From NCBI RefSeq assembly GCF_011089885.1, contig NZ_JAANBD010000028.1, positions 248,001 to 312,000 on the forward strand: a DNA stretch of 64,000 bases. Direction: 5' to 3'. The DNA comes from Thioalkalivibrio sp. XN279. Its GTDB lineage: Bacteria > Pseudomonadota > Gammaproteobacteria > Steroidobacterales > XN24. This document shows positions 40,248 to 49,011 of this stretch, piece by piece. Both the position numbers and the translations under genes were made by a program. The notes beneath the pieces were generated by a model that was not told the DNA's origin, did not search any database, and saw only the letters and a program-made list of their open reading frames with translations. The stretch's first letter is position 1, and every line of letters starts with the position of its first letter.

Positions 40248-40454
40248 GTTATTGCTTCTATTGACTTAGATAGCGGTTTTCCAAGCATTTCGGACCCTTG
40301 TGTGACACAAAAACCCCTGTTTCGTGTCACGTAAGCGGAGCCGTGCAGCCCTTACATGACAGCGAACCCGGGATTCTGTGTCACGTAAGGCCCAAAACAG
40401 CCGGTTTCTAACCGTCAAACCAATATTTTTCCATCGCTTAAGCCGGTCCGACCC
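40231..40454. mobile_element. Palindromic element with 18-bp terminal inverted repeats (MITE- or REPIN-like)
   Basis: GGGTCGGACCGTCTTAAG (40231-40248) and CTTAAGCCGGTCCGACCC (40437-40454) are inverted repeats identical at 17 of 18 positions. The 188 bases between them are themselves loosely palindromic: TTGAC...TTAGAT-AGCGG on the left resembles the complement of the right (TTGACGGTTAGAAACCGG). The centre holds two tandem 54-nt hairpin units. There is no coding capacity, and no clear target duplication. The left repeat contains the stop codon of the third antiporter gene. The core GGGGTCGGACC resembles the GGGGTC-N-GACCCC repeats elsewhere in the window. This explains most of the 309-nt gap 40248-40556. 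Confidence 0.7.
40295..40402. repeat. Two tandem 54-nt hairpin units
   Basis: Unit 1 is 40295-40348 and unit 2 is 40349-40402. Each begins CCCTT and contains the exact 12-mer GTGTCACGTAAG (40324-40335 and 40378-40389) preceded by an inverted partner: CCTTGTGTGACAC (40296-40308) in unit 1 and CCTTACATGACA (40350-40361) in unit 2. The second hairpin pairs at 11 of 12 positions. The loops are also related (AACCCC...TTTC and AACCCGGGATTC), so the units arose by duplication. Confidence 0.85.
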
Positions 40455-40475
40455 GAGCGGGCTGGAAACGTTTGC

Positions 40476-40504
40476 TTGACTCGTCCAAGGTAGAAGCACA
40501 ATTC
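40476..40504 (+). promoter_or_regulatory. Weak candidate promoter of the sugar-dehydrogenase lipoprotein gene
   Basis: TTGACT (40476-40481) is a good -35 box; the sequence 17 bases on, CAATTC (40499-40504), is a poor -10. It lies about 50 bases before the ATG at 40557 and outside the palindromic element. Confidence 0.35.
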
Positions 40505-40556
40505 TTGTTCGTGCTCGACAGCCGTAGGGCTACATCAAGCCGATCCAAGGGTAGGC

Positions 40557-42869
40557 ATGGATATTTTCAAACGCGCAAGCGCATCCGTTCCCGGCGGGAT
40601 AGCCATCGCCCTGCTGCTGGCAGTGGCGATGCCCCTGTCAGGATGCGGCGGATCATCAAGCGAACCCCCGTCGGACGACAGCGGCAGTACTCCGCCGCCG
40701 CCACCTCCACCTCCTCCCCCACCACCCCCACCACCCGATGATGGCGGCGGTGACGACGGCGACCCGGATCCGGCACCGCCTCCCGGCCTGGACGCGCGGC
40801 CAGTGAATACCACCTGCATCGCGCCACCCCGCCCGGCCAGCACGCTGGCGCTTTCGGTGCAGCGCGCTTTCCCGGCCCTGAGTTTCCAGCAGCCGCTGTT
40901 CATGCTGCAGGCTCCAGGCGACGCCTCGCAGTGGTACGTACTGGAGAAGACGGGGCGTGTGCGCAGCTTCGGGAACCAGCCGGACGTATCGAGCACCCGC
41001 GTGTTCCTGGACCTTTCCGGAGTCGTCAATACCGCGTCCGAAGGCGGCCTGCTCGGTCTCGCCTTCGCACAGGATTACGCCAGCAGCCGCATCGCCTACG
41101 TTTCGTACACGCGCACGCCCCCCACCGGCGGCATGCAGTCGGTGGTCTCACGATTCCAGAGCACCGACGGCGGGCTGTCTCTGGACCCCGCATCGGAGCA
41201 AGTGCTGCTCACCATCGACCAGCCCTACAACAACCACAACGGCGGCGGCATCAGCTTCGGCCCCGACGGCTTCCTGTACATCGCCATCGGCGACGGCGGC
41301 TCCGGCGGCGACCCGCTGAACAATGCCCAGACCACGACCAACCTGCTCGGCGCCATATTGCGCATCGACGTCTCCGGCGACGGCGACTACACCGTTCCGC
41401 CCGACAATCCCTTCGCCGGCAACCCGCGCTGCGCCACCGGCGAGGGCGCGGCGGACTGTCCGGAGATTTTCGCCTGGGGCCTGCGCAACCCCTGGCGCTT
41501 CAGCTTCGATCGCGCCACGGGCCGCCTGTGGGCCGGCGACGTCGGTCAGAACGCGCGCGAGGAGATCGACATCATCGAGCGCGGCGGCAACTACGGTTGG
41601 CGTTTTCGCGAGGGTTTCGTCTGCTACAACCCCGCAACCGACTGCCCTTCCTCTGGGCTCATAGACCCTGTGCTGGACTATCCCCATAGCGAGGGAAGCT
41701 CGGTAACCGGCGGCTACGTGTATCGCGGGCCGGCGCTGCCCGAGTTCCAAGGGCGCTACCTGTTCGGCGACTTCGTCTCCGGGCGCCTGTGGGTGCTCGA
41801 TGCGGATGAATCCGGACAGTATGACAAGACCTTGCTGGCACAGACCGGCCGCAACATCGCGTCCTTCGGCGAAGCGGAGGACGGTACGCTCTTCATCGTC
41901 GATTACGGCGGCGGCATCTATGCGCTGCAGGCAACGGGCGGCGGATCGACGACCACCATCCCGGAACGGCTTTCCGACACCGGCTGCGTGGCGCCCGCCG
42001 ATGCCACCCAGCCTGCCGCCGGGCTGATCCCCTATCAGCCCAATGCGCCCTTCTGGTCGGACGGCGCCGAGAAGGGTCGCTGGCTCGCACTGCCGGATGG
42101 CACGCGCATCACGCTCACGGCCGAGGGGGACTTCGACTTCCCGCCGGGCGCCGTCCTAATGAAGAATTTCCGGCGGCAGGACCGGCTCATCGAGACGCGG
42201 CTGTTCATGCGCCACCCTGACGGCGTATGGGCGGGCTACACCTACGCCTGGAATGAAGCGCAGACCGACGCGACGCGGGTCATCGGCGGGGCGCTCGTCG
42301 ATATCTCCGGCCGCCCCTGGCTGTTCCCGAGTGAAGCCGAGTGCCTGCAGTGCCACACGGCGGCGGCCGGCCGATCGCTCGGCCTGGAGATCGCGCAGCT
42401 CAACGGCGACTTGCTCTATCCCCAGACCGATCGCACCGCTAACCAGCTGCTCACCCTGGACGCGATCGAACTGCTCGATCCACCGTTGACTGCTGAGCCC
42501 GCTGCGCTACCAGCGCTGCCGGATCCCTTTGGCAGCGCTGCGCTGCCTGCAAGGGCGCGCGCCTACCTGCACACCAATTGCGCGGGTTGTCATCGGCCGG
42601 GCGGGCCGACGCCATCGGCCATGGACTTGCGCTATGACGTGACACTCGGTGCGACCGCCACCTGCGACGTCCCGGGCATTACCGGCAGCAACCTGGGTAT
42701 CGAGGACGCTCACCTGCTGAGCCCGGGCGATCCGGGCCGCTCGCTCATCTGGCTGCGCATGGGGTTGCGCGACGCGCATGCGATGCCGCCGATCGGCAGC
42801 CTGGAAGCGGACGAAGACGGGTTGGCCCTGATCAGCGCGTGGATCGCCGGGCTGACGGGCTGCGATTAG
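40557..42869 (+). CDS. Lipoprotein with glucose/sorbosone dehydrogenase propeller and two c-type haem motifs
   Basis: This 770-residue protein has a lipoprotein signal with Cys30 (PLSGC), a linker with fifteen consecutive prolines (46-60) and an acidic stretch, then a six-bladed PQQ-dependent GSDH-type propeller (about 100-460: SEGGLLGLAFAQDY, HNGGGISFGPDGFLYIAIGDGG, EIFAWGLRNPWRFSFD, RGGNYGW). The C-terminal part has two CxxCH motifs (Cys596-His600 and Cys675-His679). It may oxidise a sugar or sugar-derived aldehyde in the periplasm and pass electrons to its own haems. The stop overlaps that of dnaQ on the other strand. The substrate is unknown. Confidence 0.87.
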   Translation: MDIFKRASASVPGGIAIALLLAVAMPLSGCGGSSSEPPSDDSGSTPPPPPPPPPPPPPPPDDGGGDDGDPDPAPPPGLDARPVNTTCIAPPRPASTLALSVQRAFPALSFQQPLFMLQAPGDASQWYVLEKTGRVRSFGNQPDVSSTRVFLDLSGVVNTASEGGLLGLAFAQDYASSRIAYVSYTRTPPTGGMQSVVSRFQSTDGGLSLDPASEQVLLTIDQPYNNHNGGGISFGPDGFLYIAIGDGGSGGDPLNNAQTTTNLLGAILRIDVSGDGDYTVPPDNPFAGNPRCATGEGAADCPEIFAWGLRNPWRFSFDRATGRLWAGDVGQNAREEIDIIERGGNYGWRFREGFVCYNPATDCPSSGLIDPVLDYPHSEGSSVTGGYVYRGPALPEFQGRYLFGDFVSGRLWVLDADESGQYDKTLLAQTGRNIASFGEAEDGTLFIVDYGGGIYALQATGGGSTTTIPERLSDTGCVAPADATQPAAGLIPYQPNAPFWSDGAEKGRWLALPDGTRITLTAEGDFDFPPGAVLMKNFRRQDRLIETRLFMRHPDGVWAGYTYAWNEAQTDATRVIGGALVDISGRPWLFPSEAECLQCHTAAAGRSLGLEIAQLNGDLLYPQTDRTANQLLTLDAIELLDPPLTAEPAALPALPDPFGSAALPARARAYLHTNCAGCHRPGGPTPSAMDLRYDVTLGATATCDVPGITGSNLGIEDAHLLSPGDPGRSLIWLRMGLRDAHAMPPIGSLEADEDGLALISAWIAGLTGCD

Positions 42870-43603
42870 GGCTCGACCGGGACCTCAGAGGTCGCCTGGC
42901 GCCAGATGCACGGACCACCGACCGCCTGGTCCAGCCGATCCAGCGCCGCCTCGTGCGCCGCCAGCTCCTCCTCGCTCGCGCGCTGCACCACCAGCTTCAG
43001 CCCCTTGCGGCGCACCTGCTTCGGCTTGCGTCGCCCGGTCCCGGCCGCCGTCGATTCCTCCGCCCCCAGCACCAGCTCCGCCTGCCCGCCCGTCATCACC
43101 AGGTAGACGTCGGCCAGGAGCTGGGCGTCGAGCAGGGCCCCGTGCAGCTCGCGGTTGGAGTTGTCGATCGCGAAGCGCTTGCACAACGCATCGAGGCTGT
43201 TGCGCTGCCCCGGGTGGAGCTGCCGCGCCAGCATCAGCGTATCCAGCACGCCGCAGATCTCGCCCATCGTCGGGCCGGGCGGCGCCAGCCGCGCCAGCTC
43301 GGCATCCAGGAAGCCGAGGTCGAAAGCGGCATTGTGGATCACCAGCTCCGCGCCCTGCACGAACTCGAGGAACTCCGCCGCCACTTCGGCAAAGCGCGGC
43401 TTGTCGGCGAGGAAGGTGTTCGACAGGCCGTGCACGTCCTCGGCGGCGCGATCGATCTCGCGCTCGGGGTTGAGGTATTGGTGGAACTTGCGCCCCGTGA
43501 GCCGCCGGTTCACCAGCTCCAGGCAACCGATCTCGATGATGCGGTGGCCCTCGGCCGGCTCCAGGCCGGTGGTCTCCGTGTCGAGCACGATTTGTCGCCT
43601 CAT
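42866..43603 (-). CDS. dnaQ: DNA polymerase III epsilon subunit (3'-5' proofreading exonuclease)
   Basis: This 245-residue protein starts [13 protein letters not shown], with the DEDDh residues Asp8 and Glu10 (Exo I), [11 protein letters not shown] (Exo II) and [17 protein letters not shown] (Exo III, His and Asp). The C-terminal ~60 residues are the segment that binds the alpha subunit. The ATG at 43603 overlaps the rnhA stop by four bases; the longer frame would run through rnhA. rnhA-dnaQ adjacency is conserved in gammaproteobacteria. The TAA stop overlaps the TAG of the convergent lipoprotein gene within the four bases TTAG. Confidence 0.95.
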   Translation of the reverse strand: MRRQIVLDTETTGLEPAEGHRIIEIGCLELVNRRLTGRKFHQYLNPEREIDRAAEDVHGLSNTFLADKPRFAEVAAEFLEFVQGAELVIHNAAFDLGFLDAELARLAPPGPTMGEICGVLDTLMLARQLHPGQRNSLDALCKRFAIDNSNRELHGALLDAQLLADVYLVMTGGQAELVLGAEESTAAGTGRRKPKQVRRKGLKLVVQRASEEELAAHEAALDRLDQAVGGPCIWRQATSEVPVEP

Positions 43604-44055
43604 GTCCCCACGCCCTCGGCCGCCTGCAGCGCGTCGATGGCCGCGTTGGCCAGCGCGTCCGCGCGGTCGTTCTCGGGATGGCCGCTGTGCCCCTTCACCC
43701 AGTGCCAGCGCACCTCGTGGCGTGCAGCCGCCGCGTCGAGTTCCTGCCACAGGTCCTGGTTCTTGACCGGCTTGCGCCCGGCAGTGCGCCAGCCGTTGCG
43801 CTTCCAGCCGGCCATCCATTCCATGATCCCGCCGCGCAGGTACTGCGAGTCCGTGTACAGGTCGACCTCGCAGGGACGCTTCAGCGCCTCCAGCGCGCGG
43901 ATCGCGGCGGTGAGCTCCATGCGGTTGTTGGTGGTGAGCGGCTCGGCGCCCATGAGCTCCATCTCGCGCTCACCGGCGCGCAGCAGCGCTCCCCAGCCCC
44001 CCGGGCCGGGATTGCCGCGACAGGCGCCGTCCGTCCACGCCTCCACCCGGCTCAA
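43600..44055 (-). CDS. rnhA: Ribonuclease HI
   Basis: This 151-residue enzyme degrades the RNA strand of RNA-DNA hybrids. All catalytic residues are visible: Asp9 ([14 protein letters not shown]), Glu47 (MELTAAI), Asp69 (YTDSQY), His123 (KGHSGH) and Asp133 (ENDRADALA). The start is most likely TTG at 44055: it overlaps the stop of the methyltransferase (TTGA), has GGAG six to seven bases upstream and gives the normal length (compare E. coli MLKQVEIFTDG). A GTG three codons later is the alternative. No ATG is available. Confidence 0.95.
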   Translation of the reverse strand: MSRVEAWTDGACRGNPGPGGWGALLRAGEREMELMGAEPLTTNNRMELTAAIRALEALKRPCEVDLYTDSQYLRGGIMEWMAGWKRNGWRTAGRKPVKNQDLWQELDAAAARHEVRWHWVKGHSGHPENDRADALANAAIDALQAAEGVGT

Positions 44056-44756
44056 AGCCGGCTCCGCGTGGTCGGCTCGGCGAGGCCGGTGGGGATGCGT
44101 TCGGGCCGCTGCCACAGCCGGCGCAGCGGCGTCACGGCATGCACGCGCTTGATGGCCACCAGGAGGTAGCCGCCGTAGTAGCCCGGCAGCCGCCGCCCGC
44201 GATGCCGCACGCGCTCGCCCGACTCGGCGAACGCCGGGAAATAGCGCGCGCGCGTGGTGACGTCGAAGTTCAACAGCGACAGCCAGTCGCGCAGGCGCCG
44301 CTCCGAATAAAGCTGGTCGATGGTGGGCGGCCAGGCGCCGCGCGTCAGCAGCCGGCGCATGCCGAGCACGCTCCAGGGATTGAAGCCGAGCACGATGAGG
44401 CGGCCGCCGCCGGTCAGCACGCGCTCGCATTCCCGCAGCAGCTGGTGCGGCTCGCTGGAGCGCTCCAGGGTGTGCGGCAGCAGCACCGCATCCACCGAGT
44501 GGCTGGCCACCGGCAGCTGCCAGTCCTCGGCGAGGAAGCCGACACCGGGCGCCGGTTGCTCGGCGCACACGGCACGCCGGGCCGTGCCGGCCATACCGAT
44601 GAACTCGTCGGCCCGGCCCCAGGCACCGACCTGCAGCAGCTGGCAGCCGAACACGCGGCGCAGCGGCTCCGCCGCGACGACATGCTCCGCCTGGCGCAGG
44701 CGCTGGCCCGCCGGGGATTCCAGCCAGTCGTCGAGTTCCATGGGGTAGATCGGCAT
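44052..44756 (-). CDS. Class I SAM-dependent methyltransferase
   Basis: This 234-residue protein lacks a canonical GxGxG motif but has the Methyltransf_11 layout: [13 protein letters not shown] (motif I region), [22 protein letters not shown] (motif II/post II) and [19 protein letters not shown] (motif III). It occupies the position between gloB and rnhA held by a homologous gene in Pseudomonas (PA1814). The ATG at 44756 avoids overlap with the divergent gloB promoter region. The substrate is unknown. Its stop overlaps the TTG start of rnhA. Confidence 0.85.
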   Translation of the reverse strand: MPIYPMELDDWLESPAGQRLRQAEHVVAAEPLRRVFGCQLLQVGAWGRADEFIGMAGTARRAVCAEQPAPGVGFLAEDWQLPVASHSVDAVLLPHTLERSSEPHQLLRECERVLTGGGRLIVLGFNPWSVLGMRRLLTRGAWPPTIDQLYSERRLRDWLSLLNFDVTTRARYFPAFAESGERVRHRGRRLPGYYGGYLLVAIKRVHAVTPLRRLWQRPERIPTGLAEPTTRSRL

Positions 44757-44772
44757 GGCCCGAAGGATAGCC

Positions 44773-44824
44773 GGGGACAGCGCCCGGGGACAGTCCCCGC
44801 GGCCGCCGGTTGGGGACTGCCTCC
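44773..44824. repeat. Cluster of GGGGAC-type palindromes between the methyltransferase and gloB
   Basis: GGGGACAG (44773-44780), a perfect CGGGGACAGTCCCCG (44785-44799; 7-bp arms around one base) and GGGGACTGCC (44812-44821) lie in the 88-nt divergent gap. The same core occurs upstream of ndh near 25225-25252. Confidence 0.75.
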
Positions 44825-44844
44825 AAACCAAATAGAATGCCCGG

Positions 44845-45618
44845 ATGCTCAAGGTCACACCCGTCCAGGCATTCCGCGACAACTACATCTGGCTGATCCA
44901 CGGCGAGGACCCGCGGCGCGTGGCCGTGGTCGATCCCGGCGATGCGGGGCCGGTGCTCAAGGCCCTGGAATCCCGGGCGCTCGAGGCCGTCGCCATCCTG
45001 CTCACGCACCATCACCCCGACCACTCCGGCGGCATTCCGGCCCTGCGCCAGGCGCTGGACATCCCGGCCTGGGGCCCGGCCACCGAACTGGTGGCGGGGG
45101 TCACGCACCCGGTCAGCGGCGGCGACCACGTCGACCTGCCGCGGCTCGGACTCAGCTTCGCCGTCATCGACATCCCCGGGCACACGGCCGGCCATATCGC
45201 CTTCTACGGCCACGGCGCACTGTTCTGCGGCGACACCCTGTTCAGCGCCGGCTGCGGCCGCGTGTTCGAGGGCACGCCGGAACAGATGCTGGGCTCGCTG
45301 GACACCCTCGCCCGCCTGCCGGACGACACCCTGGTCTACTGCGGCCACGAGTACACGCTCGCCAACCTGCGCTTCGCCCGCGCGGTCGAGCCCGGCAACG
45401 CCGAGATCGCGCAGCATGCCGAGCATGTAGCGGCGCTGCGCGAGGACGACAATCCCAGCCTGCCCTCGACCCTGGCGCTGGAGAAACGCATCAATCCCTT
45501 CCTGCGCTGCGACGAGCCGGGCGTGCAGGACGCCGCCCGACGCCATGCCGGCCACCCGCTCGCCTCGCGCATCGAGGTGTTCGCGGCCGTGCGACGCTGG
45601 AAAGACGAATTCGCCTGA
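44845..45618 (+). CDS. gloB: Hydroxyacylglutathione hydrolase (glyoxalase II)
   Basis: This 257-residue metallo-beta-lactamase-fold enzyme hydrolyses S-lactoylglutathione in the glyoxalase detoxification pathway. The dinuclear metal motif THHHPDH is at 54-60, followed by [22 protein letters not shown] and [13 protein letters not shown], and the C-terminal glutathione-binding region. The length matches the family. gloB followed by mltD is conserved in Pseudomonas and relatives. mltD begins 14 bases downstream. Confidence 0.95.
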   Translation: MLKVTPVQAFRDNYIWLIHGEDPRRVAVVDPGDAGPVLKALESRALEAVAILLTHHHPDHSGGIPALRQALDIPAWGPATELVAGVTHPVSGGDHVDLPRLGLSFAVIDIPGHTAGHIAFYGHGALFCGDTLFSAGCGRVFEGTPEQMLGSLDTLARLPDDTLVYCGHEYTLANLRFARAVEPGNAEIAQHAEHVAALREDDNPSLPSTLALEKRINPFLRCDEPGVQDAARRHAGHPLASRIEVFAAVRRWKDEFA

Positions 45619-45632
45619 GCGGAGGCCTGCCA

Positions 45633-47318
45633 GTGACCCGAAACCTGTTCCACCTCGCCGTCATCGCCGCCTTCGCCCTGCTCACGGCCTGCGCCACGCC
45701 GCCGGGCGACACCCGCACGGAGCCCGCCGACCCCACCGAGAGTGACGAGGCGTCCAAGCTGCCGCCCGCGGTCACCCGCGCCACGCTCGGCGCCGCCGAC
45801 ATCTCCGGGGACGGCAGCGCAGAGACGCCGGACACCCCGGCCGCGGCCGCAGCAGCGCCCGCTCCAGCAGCACCCGCAGCCCCGGCCGCGCCTGACGAGC
45901 TCATTGCACACCTGCGCAGCCAGTTCAGCATCCCGCCGGCGGGGCGCGCCGAAGTGCGGAAACACGCCGACTGGTACGTGCATCACTTCGACTACCTGGA
46001 GCGCGTGTTCGAGCGCGCCAGCCCCTACCTGCCGCACATCGCGGCCGAGGTGGAGGCGCGCGGCCTGCCGGGTGAGGTGGCCTTCCTGCCGGTGGTCGAG
46101 AGCGCTTTCGATCCCTTCGCCTACTCGCACGGCCGCGCCGCAGGCCTGTGGCAGATCATCCCGAGCACGGGTAAGCATTTCGGCCTGAAGCAGAACTGGT
46201 GGTACGACGGCCGCCGCGACGTGCTCGAGTCCACGCGCGTGGCGCTGGACTATCTCGAGTACCTGCATGGCCTGTTCGACGGCGACTGGCTGCTCGCGGT
46301 GGCCGCGTACAACTGCGGCCAGGGCACGGTGGCGCGCGCCATCCGCCGTAACCAGTCGCTCGGCCTGGAGACCGATTTCTGGAGCCTGAAACTGCCGGCC
46401 GAGACCCGTGTCTACGTGCCGCGCCTGCTCGGGCTGACGACCGTGCTGGCGGCGCCGGACGACCATGGTGTCACCCTGCCGGAGATCTCGCCGCAGCCTG
46501 TGTTCGCGGTGGTCGAGCTCGACGGCCAGATCGACCTGGCCGTGGCCGCGGAGCTGGCCGGCCTCGAGCTCGCCGAGCTGCAGAAACTGAATCCCGGTTT
46601 CAACCGCTGGGCCACCGACCCGGACGGCCCGCACCGGCTGCTGGTGCCGGTCGCTATGGCGGCGGATTTCCACGTCGCCATCGCCGCCCTGCCGGCGAGC
46701 GAGCACATGCGCTGGCAGCGTCATGCCGTGCGCCCGGGCGACACGCTCGGCGGCATCGCGCGACGCTACGACACCACCGTCGAGGTGCTGCAATCCGTGA
46801 ACGGCCTGCCCGGCACCCGGATCCGCGCCGGTGCGCACCTCATGGTGCCGACCTCCACGCGCAGCATCGCGGACTATCCGCTCAGCGCCGACAACCGCCT
46901 TGCCGACACCCAGGCGCGCCAGCGCGCCGGCCGCGTGCGCAGCGAGCACACCGTGCGCAAGGGCGAGTCGCTGTGGTCGATCGCGCGCCGCCACGGCGTC
47001 GGCCATCGCGAGCTGGCGTCGTGGAACGGCATGGCGCCGGGCGACACGCTGTCGGTGGGACGCACACTGGTGGTCTGGCAGGCCGGTGACAAGGCTGGGA
47101 CCGCCAAGGCTGCGGCCGCCAGGCCTGGCGCCGACCCGATGATCCGCCGCATCAACTACACTGTGCGCCGTGGCGACTCGCTGTACCGCATCGCGAACAA
47201 CTTCCGCGTCTCGGTGGCCGACATCCGGCGCTGGAACGACCTCGACGAGCAGCGCTACCTGCAACCCGGCCAGCGGCTGGTGCTGCACGTGGATGTGACG
47301 GCGCAGTCGGGCGGCTAG
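45633..47318 (+). CDS. mltD: Membrane-bound lytic murein transglycosylase D with three LysM domains
   Basis: This 561-residue lipoprotein starts with GTG at 45633, seven bases after GGAGG. The signal peptide has the lipobox TAC at Cys20. An Ala/Pro-rich spacer follows, then the SLT domain (about 145-240: [21 protein letters not shown] with the catalytic Glu, and [10 protein letters not shown]). Three LysM modules lie at about 363-410, 437-483 and 507-555, each beginning VRPGDTL, VRKGESL or VRRGDSL. It cleaves peptidoglycan glycan strands with 1,6-anhydro products and binds the wall through LysM. Confidence 0.95.
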   Translation: MTRNLFHLAVIAAFALLTACATPPGDTRTEPADPTESDEASKLPPAVTRATLGAADISGDGSAETPDTPAAAAAAPAPAAPAAPAAPDELIAHLRSQFSIPPAGRAEVRKHADWYVHHFDYLERVFERASPYLPHIAAEVEARGLPGEVAFLPVVESAFDPFAYSHGRAAGLWQIIPSTGKHFGLKQNWWYDGRRDVLESTRVALDYLEYLHGLFDGDWLLAVAAYNCGQGTVARAIRRNQSLGLETDFWSLKLPAETRVYVPRLLGLTTVLAAPDDHGVTLPEISPQPVFAVVELDGQIDLAVAAELAGLELAELQKLNPGFNRWATDPDGPHRLLVPVAMAADFHVAIAALPASEHMRWQRHAVRPGDTLGGIARRYDTTVEVLQSVNGLPGTRIRAGAHLMVPTSTRSIADYPLSADNRLADTQARQRAGRVRSEHTVRKGESLWSIARRHGVGHRELASWNGMAPGDTLSVGRTLVVWQAGDKAGTAKAAAARPGADPMIRRINYTVRRGDSLYRIANNFRVSVADIRRWNDLDEQRYLQPGQRLVLHVDVTAQSGG

Positions 47319-47370
47319 TGGCAGCGGCGCGCAGACGCCGAGCGGAAAACGCACAGAGAGGAGCAACACG

Positions 47371-48159
47371 ATGGGATTCCTGAACGGCAAGCGTGCGCTG
47401 ATCGTCGGGCTGGCGAGCGAGCGCTCGATCGCCTGGGGCATTGCGCAGGCCATGCGGCGCGAGGGCGCTGACCTGGCCTTCACCTACCAGGGCGAGAAGC
47501 TCAAGCCGCGCGTCGAGGCCATGGCCGCGGAACTCGGCGGCGGCTTCACCTGCGGCATGGACGTGGCCGAGGACACCGAGATCGCCGCCGCCTTCACCGC
47601 GCTGGGCGAGCACTGGGACGGCTTCGACATCCTGGTGCACTCGGTCGGCTTCGCGCCGCGCGACCAGCTCTCGGGGCGCTTCGTCGACTCGGTGACGCGC
47701 GAAGGCTTCCAGGTGGCGCACGACATCAGCGCCTACAGCTTCGCCGCGCTCGCCAAGGCCAGCCTGCCGCTGATGCGCGGTCGCCAGGGCGCCCTGCTGA
47801 CCCTGAGCTATCTCGGCGCGGTGCGCGCGGTGCCGAACTACAACGTCATGGGCCCGGCCAAGGCCAGCCTCGAGGCCAGCGTGCGCTTCCTCGCCGCCGA
47901 CCTCGGCGCCGACGGCATCCGCGTCAACGGCATCTCGGCGGGACCGATCAAGACGCTCGCCGCGGCGGGCATCGGCGGCTTCCGCAAGATGCTGGGCCAG
48001 GTGGCGCGCATCGCCCCCCTGCAGCGCAACGTCACCATCGAGGACGTCGGCAACGCGGCGGCTTTCCTGTGCTCCGACCTGGCGGCGGGCATCACCGGCG
48101 AGATCCTCTACGTCGACGGCGGCTACAGCCACGTCGGCATGTCCCTGCCGGAAGACTGA
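47371..48159 (+). CDS. fabI: Enoyl-[acyl-carrier-protein] reductase (NADH)
   Basis: This 262-residue enzyme begins [25 protein letters not shown], the typical FabI NADH-binding start, and has the Tyr157-x6-Lys164 pair (YNVMGPAK) of the FabI active site and [11 protein letters not shown]. It catalyses the last reduction in fatty acid elongation. A GAGGAG Shine-Dalgarno precedes the ATG. In Pseudomonas fabI follows ppiD; here two minus/plus-strand genes (FkbM-type methyltransferase and a symporter) lie between them. Confidence 0.96.
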   Translation: MGFLNGKRALIVGLASERSIAWGIAQAMRREGADLAFTYQGEKLKPRVEAMAAELGGGFTCGMDVAEDTEIAAAFTALGEHWDGFDILVHSVGFAPRDQLSGRFVDSVTREGFQVAHDISAYSFAALAKASLPLMRGRQGALLTLSYLGAVRAVPNYNVMGPAKASLEASVRFLAADLGADGIRVNGISAGPIKTLAAAGIGGFRKMLGQVARIAPLQRNVTIEDVGNAAAFLCSDLAAGITGEILYVDGGYSHVGMSLPED

Positions 48160-48170
48160 GCAAAGCGTCC

Positions 48171-49004
48171 ATGCTGCGCTCCACCGCGCTTCTCGTGCAG
48201 CGCTACGTCATGGGGCGCGAGACGGTGCTGGCCCACGCGCGCGCCTTCGGCCTCGAGCTGCGCGTCCCGGTGCGCGACGCGGCGGGCGCCGGGATCTACC
48301 TGCACGGCATGCATGCACCGGACGTCGCCGACTTCCTGGTGCGCCGGCTGCAGCTCGAGCCCGGCGAGCTCGTGTTCGACGTCGGCGCCAGCATCGGCTG
48401 GTACGCGCTGCTGCTGTCGCGACTCGCACCGCGCGGTGTGGAAATCCACGCCTTCGAGCCGGATCCCTGGGCGCGCGGGCTGTTGCAACAGAACCTGAAT
48501 CACAACCGCGCGGACGACGTGGTGGTGGTGGATGCCGCCATCGGCGATGCCGCCGGCGAGGCCACGCTGCATCGCTACGGCAGCCGCCGGCGCACGCCGC
48601 TGGGTTCGCCCCGCACCGACCGGCTGCCGGTGCGCATGCTGCGGCTGGACGATTACTGCATCGAACAGGGGCTGGCGCGGCGCCCGGTCGGGCTGGTCAA
48701 GCTGGGTGTCCAGGGCTTCGAGTTCCAGGCCCTGCAGGGGGCACGCGCCACGCTGGCGCGCTGCCGCACGGTGCTGACCGAATACGCGCCGCTGCACCTG
48801 CGCCAGGCCGACGTGCATCCTGCGGGCGTGCTCGACCTGCTGGTGGAACTCGGCTTCAGCCCCGCGGTGATCGAGCCCGACGCCCTGCGGCCGGTGGAGC
48901 GCGCCGAACTGCTGCGTGACGCCAGGCCGCAGACGCTGGCCTGGACGCGGCCGGTGGCGGCCCGGCGACCGGCGACACCGGACCCGCACGCGCTGGCGAT
49001 CTGA
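48171..49004 (+). CDS. FkbM-family methyltransferase
   Basis: This 277-residue protein has the FkbM core: LVFDVGASIGWYALLLSRLA (SAM motif I), IHAFEPDPWARGLLQQNLNHN, VVDAAIGDAAGEATLH and VGLVKLGVQGFEFQALQGA. FkbM enzymes methylate hydroxyls on sugars or small molecules and are common near polysaccharide genes. In many members the motif reads IKIDVEGxE; here it reads VKLGVQGFE, so the acidic residue is missing. The ATG at 48171 follows the fabI stop by 11 bases. A role in surface glycan modification is possible but distant from the cluster. Confidence 0.82.
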   Translation: MLRSTALLVQRYVMGRETVLAHARAFGLELRVPVRDAAGAGIYLHGMHAPDVADFLVRRLQLEPGELVFDVGASIGWYALLLSRLAPRGVEIHAFEPDPWARGLLQQNLNHNRADDVVVVDAAIGDAAGEATLHRYGSRRRTPLGSPRTDRLPVRMLRLDDYCIEQGLARRPVGLVKLGVQGFEFQALQGARATLARCRTVLTEYAPLHLRQADVHPAGVLDLLVELGFSPAVIEPDALRPVERAELLRDARPQTLAWTRPVAARRPATPDPHALAI

Positions 49005-49011
49005 GAGCCCG

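Noticed and set aside
40295-40402. The repeated 12-mer GTGTCACGTAAG considered as a CRISPR remnant
   Set aside because: Only two units, no constant 30-nt repeat with unique spacers, no cas genes; the units are imperfect hairpins inside a larger inverted-repeat element.
40231-40454. The hairpin region considered as an integron attC site
   Set aside because: No GTTRRRY-type core sites and no integrase or cassette genes nearby; the 18-bp terminal inverted repeats fit a transposon-like element better.
40691-40736. The proline-codon tract of the lipoprotein gene as a phase-variation repeat
   Set aside because: The fifteen proline codons are mixed (CCG, CCA, CCT, CCC) and do not form a uniform short tandem repeat.
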